From Syntrophomonas sp. UBA4922 (GTDB taxonomy: Bacteria; Bacillota; Syntrophomonadia; Syntrophomonadales; Syntrophomonadaceae): a stretch of DNA of 64,000 bases. Position 1 is the first letter of the stretch. Each line of letters begins with the position of its first letter. The stretch covers positions 4,193-68,192 of the forward strand of contig DHBS01000007.1 in NCBI GenBank assembly GCA_002398825.1, given 5' to 3'. A program made the position numbers and the translations under genes. Below the pieces are notes generated by a model, which made no database searches, was not told the origin of the DNA, and saw nothing but the letters and a program-made list of their open reading frames with translations. Below, piece by piece: positions 24,003 through 33,252 of the stretch.

Positions 24003-24982
24003 TCACCGTAAAACCCCTGATCAGGCAATTGTTTTATGGAGTTGGGGTCAATTTGCTGAATGGTTTCCAGGTATTTTTTAACTTCGTCACGGCACTCGGC
24101 GCTGGGAATATACTTGAATTCGGTACGCTGCAGAGAGGCTTTCATGACTGCCGCCGGCAGCGGCAGGGTATTTTGGGCCTGTTCGATTGCAGCATCGGGA
24201 TTAGTATTGCACCAATCAGTCGAATCTGACAGCATCTGGGCCACATCCTTTACCATCTGAGGATTCTTGGCGGCGAAATCCTTTTTTACAAATAGTCCGG
24301 CTATAGGAACCCGGGGTTCTACAGCGGCGACTTCTCCCCAGTACTTCTGATAATCAAGCACGATGGATCCGGCGTTGTCTTTCATGGCCAGGGTGACGTA
24401 AGGTTCGGGCAAGGCGGCAAAATCTATCTTGCCGGTCTGAAAAAGACTTACCACTTCTTGCGGCGGAGCGTATACGAATTGTACGTCTTGATCAGGAGTC
24501 AGGCCGGCTCTGATCACTCCCAATCGGGACAGCACGTCCACGGTCTGGCCTTTGCCGACGGGCATGTGAATGGATTTGTTTTTCAATGAAGACCAGTCGG
24601 TAAACTGAACCCCCTGCCGGGCTAACAGATAAAACACCTTCCACTCGTGTACGCCTACCATCACCAGGTCCTTCTGATTGGCGTATAGATTGGCCGCCAA
24701 AGTGACCGGCAACACCGCGAAATCAGCTTGGTTACCGGTCAATAAGCCAATGGCTTCATCATTGCTTTTCCAGTAAGATACTTTGACTGTGACCGGGCCT
24801 TTAACCGCCCCGTTTTCCAGGCCTGCTAGCGGTAAAACCAGTGGGCCCACCGGGTTTATCAGGGTGCTTTCAGCAGGTTGTGGCGGTTGAGGCGTAGTTT
24901 TTTGGCATCCGCTGACTGCAAGTGACAATAGCATAAGTAGCATTAAGAGTCCAGTAAATATGATCGGGCTTTTCTTTCGCAT
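23999..24982 (-). CDS. ABC transporter substrate-binding lipoprotein, SsuA/NMT1-like
   Basis: 327 residues. The signal peptide MRKKSPIIFTGLLMLLMLLS leads to the lipobox VSGC near residue 26. The mature protein has the type II periplasmic-binding-protein fold of the SsuA/THI5-like family: VKVSYWKSNDEAIGLLTGNQ, FAVLPVTLAANLYANQ, then IDFAALPEPYVTLAM in the second lobe. It provides ligand to the permease and ATPase encoded behind it. The ligand is undetermined. Confidence 0.87.
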   Translation of the reverse strand: MRKKSPIIFTGLLMLLMLLSLAVSGCQKTTPQPPQPAESTLINPVGPLVLPLAGLENGAVKGPVTVKVSYWKSNDEAIGLLTGNQADFAVLPVTLAANLYANQKDLVMVGVHEWKVFYLLARQGVQFTDWSSLKNKSIHMPVGKGQTVDVLSRLGVIRAGLTPDQDVQFVYAPPQEVVSLFQTGKIDFAALPEPYVTLAMKDNAGSIVLDYQKYWGEVAAVEPRVPIAGLFVKKDFAAKNPQMVKDVAQMLSDSTDWCNTNPDAAIEQAQNTLPLPAAVMKASLQRTEFKYIPSAECRDEVKKYLETIQQIDPNSIKQLPDQGFYGE

Positions 24983-25052
24983 AAATTATCTTCCCCCCTG
25001 CTGTTATTTTATGTTAAATATATCACAATCACCCTTTAAAAGCAGAAACAAA

Positions 25053-25078
25053 AAAGGAACGTTGAAAAACGTTCCTTT
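25053..25078 (-). terminator. Terminator of the coat-protein genes
   Basis: An 11-bp perfect stem (AAAGGAACGTT with AACGTTCCTTT) and GAAA-type tetraloop. On the minus strand it is followed by TTTTGTTTC. It lies just after the stop of the CotF-like gene. Confidence 0.9.
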
Positions 25079-25092
25079 CAAGAGGAGCAGGA

Positions 25093-25350
25093 TCAGGAAG
25101 AAACTTGAGACTTAACAGTCTGGATATCTTGAGTATCGACCTGGGCCGCGGGTTTGTAAAAGCCTTTTTGCTCAGCCATTTGGAAGAGCTGATACTGGAA
25201 CTGTTCATCACTATTACGGATCTGTTGGATGGTTGAACGAAGCTGATGGTTGGCGGTTTCACTGATAACGTTAGCATACTTGGTTAGGCTGGCATTGGTC
25301 GATGCCAGGATGTCATTGACCATTTCCTTGTCAGTTAGATGTTTATTCAT
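25093..25350 (-). CDS. Spore coat protein, CotF-like
   Basis: 85 residues from ATG 25350, which has AAAGGAG 8 bases upstream. The protein is helical: LTDKEMVNDILASTNASLTK is the coat-F opening, then a QLRSTIQQIRNSDEQFQYQL helix and the AEQKGFYKP end that is typical of CotF-domain proteins (a tyrosine in a GYY/GFY-K-P motif). Such proteins occur in spore coats and in non-spore contexts with unknown function. It forms a pair with the 60-residue gene 13 bases upstream, and a terminator follows. Confidence 0.78.
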   Translation of the reverse strand: MNKHLTDKEMVNDILASTNASLTKYANVISETANHQLRSTIQQIRNSDEQFQYQLFQMAEQKGFYKPAAQVDTQDIQTVKSQVSS

Positions 25351-25363
25351 TACCAACTCTCCT

Positions 25364-25546
25364 TTAACCTAAAAATGACATCAGTTTCTGAGTAGTCTGA
25401 CTGCAGGATTTGGCTGCCTGCTGGAACATCTGCTTGCACTGCGGATCCTGGCATTGTTCGGAATAGAAATTCAATTTCTTTTCCGTGTTCTTATGCGCCC
25501 CGATAAGATGCCGCAGATTCTGCAATTCCATGTGATTCAAATTCAT
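25364..25546 (-). CDS. Small CotF-associated helical protein
   Basis: 60 residues, ATG preceded by AAAGGAG. MNLNHMELQNLRHLIGAHKN and the following helix with regularly spaced cysteines and glutamines (EQCQDPQCKQMFQQAAKSC) resemble the N-terminal half of coat-F proteins, which are often split into or accompanied by such a partner. Together with the downstream CotF-like gene it probably forms a complementary pair of coat proteins. Function beyond that is unknown. Confidence 0.68.
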   Translation of the reverse strand: MNLNHMELQNLRHLIGAHKNTEKKLNFYSEQCQDPQCKQMFQQAAKSCSQTTQKLMSFLG

Positions 25547-25676
25547 TTCCAGACTCCTTTCATGGTTTTATTGGGTATGCTCAATATCATTTTGCGCAAG
25601 CTACCATACTATTATTCTGTGACAGTTATAGGCAGTGGCCAAAAAAAACGATAAGTAATTAATAAACAATACAATG

Positions 25677-25737
25677 ACCTAAAAATGACCTAAATAAGAA
25701 AGATATATACCTAAATTTAGGAAAATTGTAGTATAAT
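25677..25737 (+). promoter_or_regulatory. Candidate promoter with phased ACCTAAA repeats
   Basis: ACCTAAA occurs at 25677-25683, 25688-25694 and 25709-25715, that is at steps of 11 and 21 bases, close to one and two helical turns. The third copy is half of a perfect 12-bp palindrome, CCTAAATTTAGG (25710-25721). A TATAAT at 25732-25737 follows, about 45 bases before the HD-GYP start codon. This looks like a regulator-bound promoter. The regulator is unknown. Confidence 0.5.
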
Positions 25738-25779
25738 AATAGAAATTTCCTTGAAATCACTGCACAGGGAGAGTGTACT

Positions 25780-26832
25780 GTGATTAAGTTGAGTCTGGAA
25801 CATCTGCAGGTAAATCAGAAATTGGCCCGCAATATCTATGATCAAGATGGGAGGTTGCTGTTAGCCAGGGATATTCTCCTCGAGCCGCGTCACATAGAGC
25901 AACTGTTGAAAAAAGGATTTGAAGAGGTCTACCTATGGGAAGAAACCTCTGCTGAAGAAAAGACCGAACTCGATAACCGGGCTGCTATGCGCAAAGCGGT
26001 GCTCCTTCCTGGTATTGGCACTGCGGTAGAAGCTTTCCGGGAATTCATGCTCAGTTTGTCTCAAGGGCATGCTATCACCCTCAATCAGGTCGAAGATACA
26101 GTTGATTTAATTTATCCTGAAATTATCGGGTCTAACAATATATTGAACCAGATCAAGCTTTTGCGCCAGAAAGACGAGTATACCATGAAGCACTCGGTTT
26201 CAGTCAGCATCATCGCTGTAAAATTGGGCGAAGGCATGGGTCTAAACAATAAATCCCTGCGCTGTCTGGCCAAAGCAGCCCTATTGCACGACATCGGCAA
26301 AGCCCGAATACCGATGGATCTGATCAATAAGCCCGCCCAACTCACCTCACAGGAGCATAAAGAAATGCAGCAGCATCCCCTGTACGGTTTTAGAATTGCT
26401 CAAGAGATGCAGTTAACCGAAAATGAGGTTATTACTGCCATTTTACAGCATCACGAACACTTTGACGGCAGTGGTTATCCTTTTAAGGTTTTAGGGCATA
26501 AGCTGCATATTTTCTCTCGTATTATTGCGGTTGCCGATGTTTTTGACGCCCTGACCTCTGACCGGCCCTATCGCAAAGCCCTGCCTTTATTTGAAGCCTT
26601 GGATGAAGTAGTCAACCGCAGCCTGGGCCATCTCGATCCTTTTATAACCAGGCGTCTGATATCCTATGTATTAAACGTCATCCCTGGTGAAATGGTCAAA
26701 TTGAGCGATGGCTCTATCGCCTCCGTAGTCCTGGTTAACCAGAACGAACCCCAACGCCCCATGATTCGAGTTAAAGATCAATTCATAAACCTTCAAGAAG
26801 AACGCCGGCTGCATGTGATCGACCTCGCCTAA
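25780..26832 (+). CDS. HD-GYP domain protein (putative c-di-GMP phosphodiesterase)
   Basis: 350 residues, start GTG 25780 behind GGGAG. The N-terminal 100 residues form a DUF3391-like or unassigned sensory part. The HD-GYP domain follows, with the ALLHDIGKARIP metal site near residue 168, HHEHFDGSGYPFKVLG carrying the GYP loop near residue 225, and VADVFDALTSDRPYRKALP. These enzymes hydrolyse cyclic di-GMP to GMP. No receiver domain or membrane segment is present. The phased repeats upstream suggest dedicated transcriptional control. Confidence 0.88.
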   Translation: MIKLSLEHLQVNQKLARNIYDQDGRLLLARDILLEPRHIEQLLKKGFEEVYLWEETSAEEKTELDNRAAMRKAVLLPGIGTAVEAFREFMLSLSQGHAITLNQVEDTVDLIYPEIIGSNNILNQIKLLRQKDEYTMKHSVSVSIIAVKLGEGMGLNNKSLRCLAKAALLHDIGKARIPMDLINKPAQLTSQEHKEMQQHPLYGFRIAQEMQLTENEVITAILQHHEHFDGSGYPFKVLGHKLHIFSRIIAVADVFDALTSDRPYRKALPLFEALDEVVNRSLGHLDPFITRRLISYVLNVIPGEMVKLSDGSIASVVLVNQNEPQRPMIRVKDQFINLQEERRLHVIDLA

Positions 26833-26928
26833 ATGACCCGCGCTGGCCTCAGCCTGTTCTCCTTTTTAGCTTCCTTTTTTCATTCTTTGCGTTAAAAGGG
26901 TTAAAATAACCCCAAGGAGGATGATATC

Positions 26929-27330
26929 ATGGCGGAGAAAAAGGTCAGGTCGGAGGAAGAGTGGAAAGCGATGCTGGATGACGAGGCCTATCGCATTTTA
27001 AGGCAAAAAGGGACCGAAATGGCTTTCCATAATAAGTATTATGATCATCACGAAAAGGGCATCTATTGTTGTGCCGGCTGCGGCCAGCCCTTATTCAGTT
27101 CTGAGGTGAAATACGAATCCGGTTCCGGATGGCCCAGTTTCTACCAGCCCCTTGACAAAGAAACCCTGGACCAGGCCAGGGATTTAAGCCACGGGATGAT
27201 CCGAACCGAAGTAATGTGCAAAGCCTGCGGGGGGCACCTGGGTCATGTATTCCCTGACGGCCCCCGTCCCACCGGCATGCGCTTTTGCATCAATTCCGGG
27301 GCACTGGACTTTAAGCCTGAAGACGAATAG
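26929..27330 (+). CDS. msrB: Peptide-methionine (R)-S-oxide reductase
   Basis: 133 residues covering a single MsrB domain. Two zinc-binding CxxC pairs (CAGC and CKAC) frame the motif [14 protein letters not shown], and the catalytic cysteine lies in [12 protein letters not shown] near the end. The enzyme reduces methionine R-sulfoxide in proteins and helps an anaerobe survive oxygen exposure. Many MsrB genes are fused or linked to msrA; none is seen here. AAGGAGG precedes the ATG. Confidence 0.95.
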   Translation: MAEKKVRSEEEWKAMLDDEAYRILRQKGTEMAFHNKYYDHHEKGIYCCAGCGQPLFSSEVKYESGSGWPSFYQPLDKETLDQARDLSHGMIRTEVMCKACGGHLGHVFPDGPRPTGMRFCINSGALDFKPEDE

Positions 27331-27410
27331 ACCAGACGGCGGCCATCTGCCCCAGAACGCTATAGAAAGTCCTCGATGATGTTAAGGGATTCTGCAAGCG
27401 TCCCCGCGTG

Positions 27411-28577
27411 TCATTGGAAGAGGGGCTTGACACGGCCGCCTGCAGTGATATCCTTGCTGGCGTCTTTCACTACTATATCCCCTTCGCTCAACCCTGAAAC
27501 GATAGCGATGTGTGCGCTGTCACTCAAGCCTACCTCAACCGGTTGAATCATGATGCGGTTGTTTTTTATCAAGAAAACTTCTTTGCCGCCGCTGGAAACG
27601 GTACGGACACTCTGGCGGGGTACAACCAGGGCATCCGGCTCCTGCCTGGTCTGAATGGCGATGCGCACCTCAAAGCCGGGCTGCAGTGTGCCGGTTTCTT
27701 CCATACTGATCATAACCGGTACGCGGCGCTGAATTACCCCAAGTGCGGATTGTTTTTCCTCAGCCTTAGGGTAGATTTGGGTGATCTGTCCTTTAAGGAC
27801 TTTTGTACCCAAAACCGGGGCAGTGATGTCAACTGCCTGGCCTACGGCGATTTCTGCCAGGTCATCGCTTAATATGTGGGCTTTTAACTCCAGATGCTGG
27901 CTGGAGCCGATGCTGGACAGCAACTGACCGGGCATGATGGCCGCACCCTTTTTTACATCAATACTGAGTATTTTACCGGAAGTGGCAGCGGTGACAATCA
28001 ATTGTGCTTTTTTGCCCTGTACTTCCCCCAGCGTGCTCTCAAGGTTTTTCAATTGCGCCTGTGCGGCCTGTTGTGAAGATGTCAGCTCTTTTTCAGTGCT
28101 TTCCAGAAGCTGCACAGCGGTCAGGGCCTGTTCGTATTCGCTCTGGCTGGCGGCGCCGCTTTGCAGGAGCGAATTGACCCGTTCCAGGTTTTTACGGGCA
28201 TCATCCAGCTGCAGGCGGGTGCGGTTAAGGGCTGCTGAGGCCGAATCTAGGCCTGCCCGGGTTTGGTTCATCTGCGACTCGGTCTGGCTGGCTTGTATAT
28301 TTAAATCCGGATTATCCAGGCGTATCAGGGCTTGGCCGGCCTTGACCTCCTGGCCTAACTCAACCTCCACAGCAGCCACCGTTCCGCTCTGTTGAGCATA
28401 AAGAAGCGATTCATTTACAGCCTGCACCACAGCGGTATCATCCACGGTCCGGGCGACAGCCGCCCTGGTGACCTTAACCGCGTCCATCTCGGCAACACCG
28501 CCCTGGTATACTGCGACTCCGGCCAACACCGCAACTACCAGGACAATGCCCCCATACAACCAGCGCTTTTTCTTCAT
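27411..28577 (-). CDS. Efflux periplasmic adaptor subunit (HlyD/MacA-like)
   Basis: 388 residues. An N-terminal membrane anchor (WLYGGIVLVVAVLAGVAVY) is followed by a biotinyl-lipoyl-like half-domain (VEVELGQEVKAGQALIRLDN), a coiled-coil hairpin from about residue 80 to 190 rich in Gln, Ala and Leu, the second lipoyl half (SIDVKKGAAIMPGQLLSSIG) and a beta-barrel/membrane-proximal region. It would link an ABC permease to the outside in a Gram-positive MacAB-like system. The permease and ATPase genes lie directly upstream in the same operon. Confidence 0.85.
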   Translation of the reverse strand: MKKKRWLYGGIVLVVAVLAGVAVYQGGVAEMDAVKVTRAAVARTVDDTAVVQAVNESLLYAQQSGTVAAVEVELGQEVKAGQALIRLDNPDLNIQASQTESQMNQTRAGLDSASAALNRTRLQLDDARKNLERVNSLLQSGAASQSEYEQALTAVQLLESTEKELTSSQQAAQAQLKNLESTLGEVQGKKAQLIVTAATSGKILSIDVKKGAAIMPGQLLSSIGSSQHLELKAHILSDDLAEIAVGQAVDITAPVLGTKVLKGQITQIYPKAEEKQSALGVIQRRVPVMISMEETGTLQPGFEVRIAIQTRQEPDALVVPRQSVRTVSSGGKEVFLIKNNRIMIQPVEVGLSDSAHIAIVSGLSEGDIVVKDASKDITAGGRVKPLFQ

Positions 28578-28598
28578 CTTCTTAGCCTCCGCCTCCTG

Positions 28599-30980
28599 TT
28601 AGTCCACATATTTTGACATCTCAATCATGTCTAAAGTTGACAATCCCCGCGTTGCTAACCAGTACCCCGTCAGGACAAAACTCAAACCTACCAGTAAACT
28701 GAGCACATAACTAAAGGGAGAGATAACCACCGGAAAGGTGAACATATCGGTGCTCACACTGGAAATATAGAAAACTGCCAGCCAGCGCCCGGTGGGAAGC
28801 CCGATGAGCAATCCCGGCACTGCCTGTATCAGTGTATCTTTCAACATCAAGCCGGATACCTCAGTGTGGGTAAATCCCAGGGTCAGCAATGAGGCCAGCT
28901 CTTTCTTGCGTTCATTGTAACTCATGACGATGGAGTTATAAATGATGGCCAGGCCCAGGATCAGGGAGAAAAAGATCATGATCCCCACGAATAAGATTGA
29001 GCTTTCCATCAGGCTGGTGATATTGTCGATCTCTTTCTGGCGGCTGGCAATAGAATTGATTCCGGTTATATCGCTCAAATCATCCTCGATGGCGGCCGCC
29101 TGCCCCGGATCGACCAGGAGCATGCAGCCGGACACTAAATCCGCTTCATGCAGCAGCCGATTGGCCTGGGTCAATGAGGTATAGCATATACTGCCGAAAA
29201 GCTGCCGGTTTATGGACACCACCGGCAGTTCGGTAGTTAGCGGCTCGCCCATTTTATAGGCGGTCTCCACAGTAACCAGGTCGCCGGGCTGTGCTCCCAG
29301 CTTGCGGGCAGTGATTTCGCCAAGTACAATGCCTTCCTCGGGTATAGCCATGGGATTGCCCTCGTTGTCGGAAGGCATCTTTAGCTGGTTGCCCTCAGCT
29401 TGGCCGTTGACCGCATCCTCGACGGTTCTGCCGTTGTAGTGGATTTTCACCGGGATCTCGATAAAAGCCTCTGTACGATTGACTCCTTCCATCCGGGAAA
29501 TGGACAATAACTCGCTGGTTCTGACCGGTTGATCGAAACGCACCAGGTAATGGTAAAGCATCTCTTTATCATAATACTGCTTCATCATATAATCTATGGC
29601 ATCATTCATGAAAAAGGATATCAGCAATAAAGAGACAGCGGCTACCACCCCGGCCACCGTAACCGCTGTCCGCATGCGGTTACGGGCCACAGAACGAAAA
29701 CTCATCTTCCACAAAGGGCTCAAGCGCTGCCAGAAAAATGGCAGGCGTTCCAGCATATTGCGGGAGGTCTTGCCGGGCGGCTGAGCGCGCATTGATTCTG
29801 CCGGGTTAATGCTGACGACAGGCATGGACGCGCTAAGCCCGGCTGCAAGTCCCACTGCAGCCGCGAGTATAAAACTGTATGCCACTACCTGAAAATGATA
29901 GCCTTCTACTTTGGGAAGGTTAAAGTACATGGCATATATTTCGTTGAGGGATTGGGAGAACAGCAATCCCAGGCTGCTTCCGGCCAGCGCTCCTATCATA
30001 CTGACCGCCAGGGCATAACTGCTGTAATGAAAAACCACCGCGGAGTTACTGAACCCCAGGCCTTTCATAATGCCGATCTGAGAGCGCTGCATGCGGATCA
30101 TGCGGCGCAGCAAGACGATTTGTATCCCCGCAGCGATGGTCAAGAATATGATAGGGAAAAATCTGGCCATGATACGGCCGCTGGTCAGCTCGGAGTCCAG
30201 TAAGGAGTGACTGAGCTGATCCTTGCGAGGATAGCTGGCCAGGTTGCCATAGGAAGAAAGCAGGTTCTCGATTTGCGCCACTATGGAATCGGTGTCCGCC
30301 CCGGGTGAGAATACCACCAGGATCTGGTTGACCTGCCCGGGAAGGTTGAAAACTTCCTGAGCCTGGTTCAAAGGTATCATGAATATACCGAAGGTTTTAG
30401 GGTCAGGCACCATGGCGGAGAGGTCTTTGACGGCGTACACGAACTCGGGGCCTATAGCCGTCCCCACCACAGTAAGTGGAACCTGCCTGCCCTCGGCGAT
30501 TATCTCTACATTATCACCGAAACTCAGGCCATTGGCCTCCAGGTAGGAGGGATCAACCAGGGCCTCCGCCCCGCCGTTGGCCGGATAGGCTTCGAAAAGG
30601 CGGCCTTGCTCCAATTCGACGCTATTGACCTGTTGATTCAGGGGCAAAGGGTAAGAGGTGAGCCGGGCTGAGGCCCGGGTGCCGTCCTCTTTTATAACCG
30701 CCACATCCTGCTGTATGCGTACGGTTACCTTTTCTATCCCGGGTATGTTGGCGATCTGCTTGGCTACCCCTTCCGGGGCGTGGACCACATGGAAATAATG
30801 ATCAGCGAAGTTATTGTCATCATAAAAACGCTCCTGAGCATAGCCCAGGTTGGAATAAGTGGTCGACATGGCCACATACAGGGAGATGCCTATGGTAATA
30901 ACCAGGGCCATGGCAAAAAACTGCCCCTTGCTGGTCCATATGCCGCGCCACAGTTTGCGATATAATACCTTCATTACCAC
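28599..30980 (-). CDS. ABC transporter permease, FtsX/MacB-like, duplicated
   Basis: 793 residues with two FtsX-type membrane domains. One helix near residue 25 is followed by a large extracellular MacB-PCD-like domain, then three helices around 270-390 with GAGIQIVLLRRMIRMQRSQI-like content. A second unit starts near residue 435 (RNRMRTAVTVAGVVAAVSLL) and ends with three more helices. The motif RSQIGIMKGLGFSNSAVVF and its partner ERKKELASLLTLGFTHTEVS are the coupling segments facing the ATPase. Likely roles are peptide or lipid export or a mechanical signal to the wall. The start is GTG 30980 or ATG 30974, overlapping the ATPase stop. Confidence 0.85.
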   Translation of the reverse strand: MVMKVLYRKLWRGIWTSKGQFFAMALVITIGISLYVAMSTTYSNLGYAQERFYDDNNFADHYFHVVHAPEGVAKQIANIPGIEKVTVRIQQDVAVIKEDGTRASARLTSYPLPLNQQVNSVELEQGRLFEAYPANGGAEALVDPSYLEANGLSFGDNVEIIAEGRQVPLTVVGTAIGPEFVYAVKDLSAMVPDPKTFGIFMIPLNQAQEVFNLPGQVNQILVVFSPGADTDSIVAQIENLLSSYGNLASYPRKDQLSHSLLDSELTSGRIMARFFPIIFLTIAAGIQIVLLRRMIRMQRSQIGIMKGLGFSNSAVVFHYSSYALAVSMIGALAGSSLGLLFSQSLNEIYAMYFNLPKVEGYHFQVVAYSFILAAAVGLAAGLSASMPVVSINPAESMRAQPPGKTSRNMLERLPFFWQRLSPLWKMSFRSVARNRMRTAVTVAGVVAAVSLLLISFFMNDAIDYMMKQYYDKEMLYHYLVRFDQPVRTSELLSISRMEGVNRTEAFIEIPVKIHYNGRTVEDAVNGQAEGNQLKMPSDNEGNPMAIPEEGIVLGEITARKLGAQPGDLVTVETAYKMGEPLTTELPVVSINRQLFGSICYTSLTQANRLLHEADLVSGCMLLVDPGQAAAIEDDLSDITGINSIASRQKEIDNITSLMESSILFVGIMIFFSLILGLAIIYNSIVMSYNERKKELASLLTLGFTHTEVSGLMLKDTLIQAVPGLLIGLPTGRWLAVFYISSVSTDMFTFPVVISPFSYVLSLLVGLSFVLTGYWLATRGLSTLDMIEMSKYVD

Positions 30981-31684
30981 TCAATTCCTTCAGGTGTTGC
31001 CCGGCTGGCATTGACTTGGATCTCCGCCACTCTGCCGCTGCTCATACGCACGACCCGGTCGCCGATGGCGCCGATGGCCGCATTGTGGGTTACAATAACT
31101 ACCGTGCTGCCATGCAGCCGGTTTACCTCTAAGAGCAGCTCCAGTATGCTTTTGCCGGTTTGATAATCCAGGGCGCCGGTAGGTTCATCACAAAGCAGGA
31201 TCAAGGGCCGTTTTACTATAGCCCTGGCGATAGATATGCGCTGCTGCTCGCCGCCGCTGAGTTGAGACGGGAAATGGTCCAGGCGTTCATCAAGCCCCAC
31301 CTGCATGAGCACTTCCTGGGTCGACAGCGGGTTATCGACCAGACTGGCAGCCAACTCCACGTTCTCCCAGGCGGTTAAATCTGATATCAAATTATAGAAC
31401 TGGAAAACAAAGCCGATATGGTCCCGGCGGTATTGAGTCAGTTCATTGTTGCCGGCCAGATGCAAAGCCTGCTGGCGAAAAGTCAATTCACCGCTGCTGA
31501 CCCGATCCATACCGCCTATCAGGTTTAATAAAGTGCTCTTCCCAGAACCGCTGGGACCGAGGATTATCAGTACTTCCCCCGCAAAGATGTCGATAGTGGT
31601 GGCTTTAAGGGCTTCTACCGAGACCTCGCCCATCACATAGGTCTTGGTTACATCCTCCAGGTGAACCAGAACATGATCCGCCAT
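30974..31684 (-). CDS. ABC transporter ATP-binding protein, LolD/MacB type
   Basis: 236 residues with Walker A GPSGSGKSTLLNLIGG, Q-loop FVFQFYNLISDLTAWENVEL, signature LSGGEQQRISIARAI, Walker B LILLCDEPTGALD and the H-loop VIVTHN. The Q-FYNL and T-GALD variants are typical of the LolD/MacB/FtsE subfamily that powers FtsX-like permeases. It overlaps the permease gene and leads the three-gene efflux operon. GGAGGAG precedes the ATG. Confidence 0.92.
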   Translation of the reverse strand: MADHVLVHLEDVTKTYVMGEVSVEALKATTIDIFAGEVLIILGPSGSGKSTLLNLIGGMDRVSSGELTFRQQALHLAGNNELTQYRRDHIGFVFQFYNLISDLTAWENVELAASLVDNPLSTQEVLMQVGLDERLDHFPSQLSGGEQQRISIARAIVKRPLILLCDEPTGALDYQTGKSILELLLEVNRLHGSTVVIVTHNAAIGAIGDRVVRMSSGRVAEIQVNASRATPEGIEW

Positions 31685-31799
31685 TTGCTGCTCCTCCCCA
31701 CAAGTGCCGGTGTGCCGTCAAGTTGAATTTACCCCTTCAAGGTAGCGCTGTCAATGGAAAACAGAGCTAGAAATGATTCCGGAAAGCAGTTGCCGCTGC

Positions 31800-32993
31800 T
31801 CACGCGCTTTGGGTCTGAGGTTCGGCTGGAGGGGATAAATCGGGGATGTTGAGTGCAAGTAGCAGATTGAGCAGGGCAATGCCTGCGGCTGCCAAAAACA
31901 CCCACTGATAGCCGAAACTGGCCCAGATCAGTCCGCCTCCGATGGGAACCGTCATGGAAACCATGTGATCCAGGGTTACGCCCATAGATAGCGTGGGACC
32001 GATATCATCAGGGGTGTCGACGATGCGGTTCAAATAGGTGGCCCGGGCCATATTGACCGCGAAGAGGACCTGGTCAGTGATAAAACAGGCCATTATCACT
32101 GTTAAGGCCAGGTTAGCGGGAAACCAGGCGGGTGCAAAGGCATATAGGATGCAGATAACGATCAGACCCAGCGATTCAGCCGCAATGATGCGCTTTTCTC
32201 CGATGCGGTCGATGGCCATGCCCAGGAGGGGACGAAAGAAAAGGCCCACCGCCGTACCGATCATACTCAAAATAGCAAAGACTTCCACCCCCTGGTCGAA
32301 AAGACGGATCAAGACCCAGGGGGCAAAGGTGAGAAATATCTGCTTGCGGGCTCCGAACAGGATATTTAGTAAATAGAAAAGGTTATATTTTTTCTTGAAC
32401 AGCAGGTAACGGGGCGGTCTCTTAATTGGCTCGCCTTTAATCATGGCCATGCACACCGCTGCTGTCAGGGCACAGCTTCCCGCGATACCGAAGATTAGAG
32501 CAAAAGAAAAGTCAAACCGGCTCACCCCGATATAGACCAGGAGTGAACCCAATAAAACCCCGGCCGCTTCAAGGCCTCCGATCTGTCCCAGCAATTTTCC
32601 GGCCTGGTTTTTATCCGCCAGGCGCAAGGCCAGTGACGAGCGCATCACCATAAAAAGATGAGCGCCGGTGCTCCACAGCAACATCCACAATACCACCAGG
32701 ACCATATTGTACGCGAAAAACCCCTGCCCCCACAACGACACCGCCACCATCAGGGCCGCTACCATAGTCACCCGGGTGTCCTTTAAGAAAAGCAGAAGAG
32801 TAAAAACCACTACCACCAGAAAACCTGGCAACTCGCGGGGAAATTCCAGGGCTCCACGGGCTATTTCGCCGAGATGATGAACCTGAGCCAGGTAGTTGTT
32901 AAAAGAGGGGTCATACAGACCACTGTATATCCCCATCATCAAACTTGCCAGGGAAAACAGAAGCAGGCTCAGATTATAGCGCCGCAAATCCAT
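31800..32993 (-). CDS. MFS transporter
   Basis: 397 residues with twelve predicted membrane segments and two halves of six. The cytoplasmic loop between helices 2 and 3 is degenerate, but FFRPLLGMAIDRIGEKRIIA is the G-x3-D-R-x-G-x-K/R signature of the second half. A typical hydrophobic N-terminus (LRRYNLSLLLFSLASLMMGI) opens it. Substrate and direction are unknown. The gene is monocistronic; the promoter probably lies in the 250 bases between it and the glycosyltransferase. Confidence 0.85.
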   Translation of the reverse strand: MDLRRYNLSLLLFSLASLMMGIYSGLYDPSFNNYLAQVHHLGEIARGALEFPRELPGFLVVVVFTLLLFLKDTRVTMVAALMVAVSLWGQGFFAYNMVLVVLWMLLWSTGAHLFMVMRSSLALRLADKNQAGKLLGQIGGLEAAGVLLGSLLVYIGVSRFDFSFALIFGIAGSCALTAAVCMAMIKGEPIKRPPRYLLFKKKYNLFYLLNILFGARKQIFLTFAPWVLIRLFDQGVEVFAILSMIGTAVGLFFRPLLGMAIDRIGEKRIIAAESLGLIVICILYAFAPAWFPANLALTVIMACFITDQVLFAVNMARATYLNRIVDTPDDIGPTLSMGVTLDHMVSMTVPIGGGLIWASFGYQWVFLAAAGIALLNLLLALNIPDLSPPAEPQTQSA

Positions 32994-33217
32994 AGAAACT
33001 CACTCCCCGCCACCGCATTCATTCAGACTATTGTACCTCTTTGCACTCTCTACTCACAAGGGAGTTGATGAGACTGAATGGGTAAGGTATGAGAAGCAAT
33101 TGATGAGCAAAGTCCTGGAGGAGGCAAAAGGTAGGCGGTTAGTAGACGGGTACTAAAGTGGAGTAAAAATCACCTATGTGTAGGAAGAGCAACGGTTGTC
33201 TTTTAAAAGCAAACCGG

Positions 33218-33245
33218 CGGGGGATGGCCTCAAGAACATCCCCCG
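33218..33245 (-). terminator. Terminator of the GT4 gene
   Basis: GGGGGATG pairs with CATCCCCC (extended by one C-G pair) around a ten-base loop. Read on the minus strand it is followed, after GCC GG, by TTTGCTTTT. It lies just beyond the stop codon at 33253. Confidence 0.7.
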
Positions 33246-33252
33246 GCTGGAC

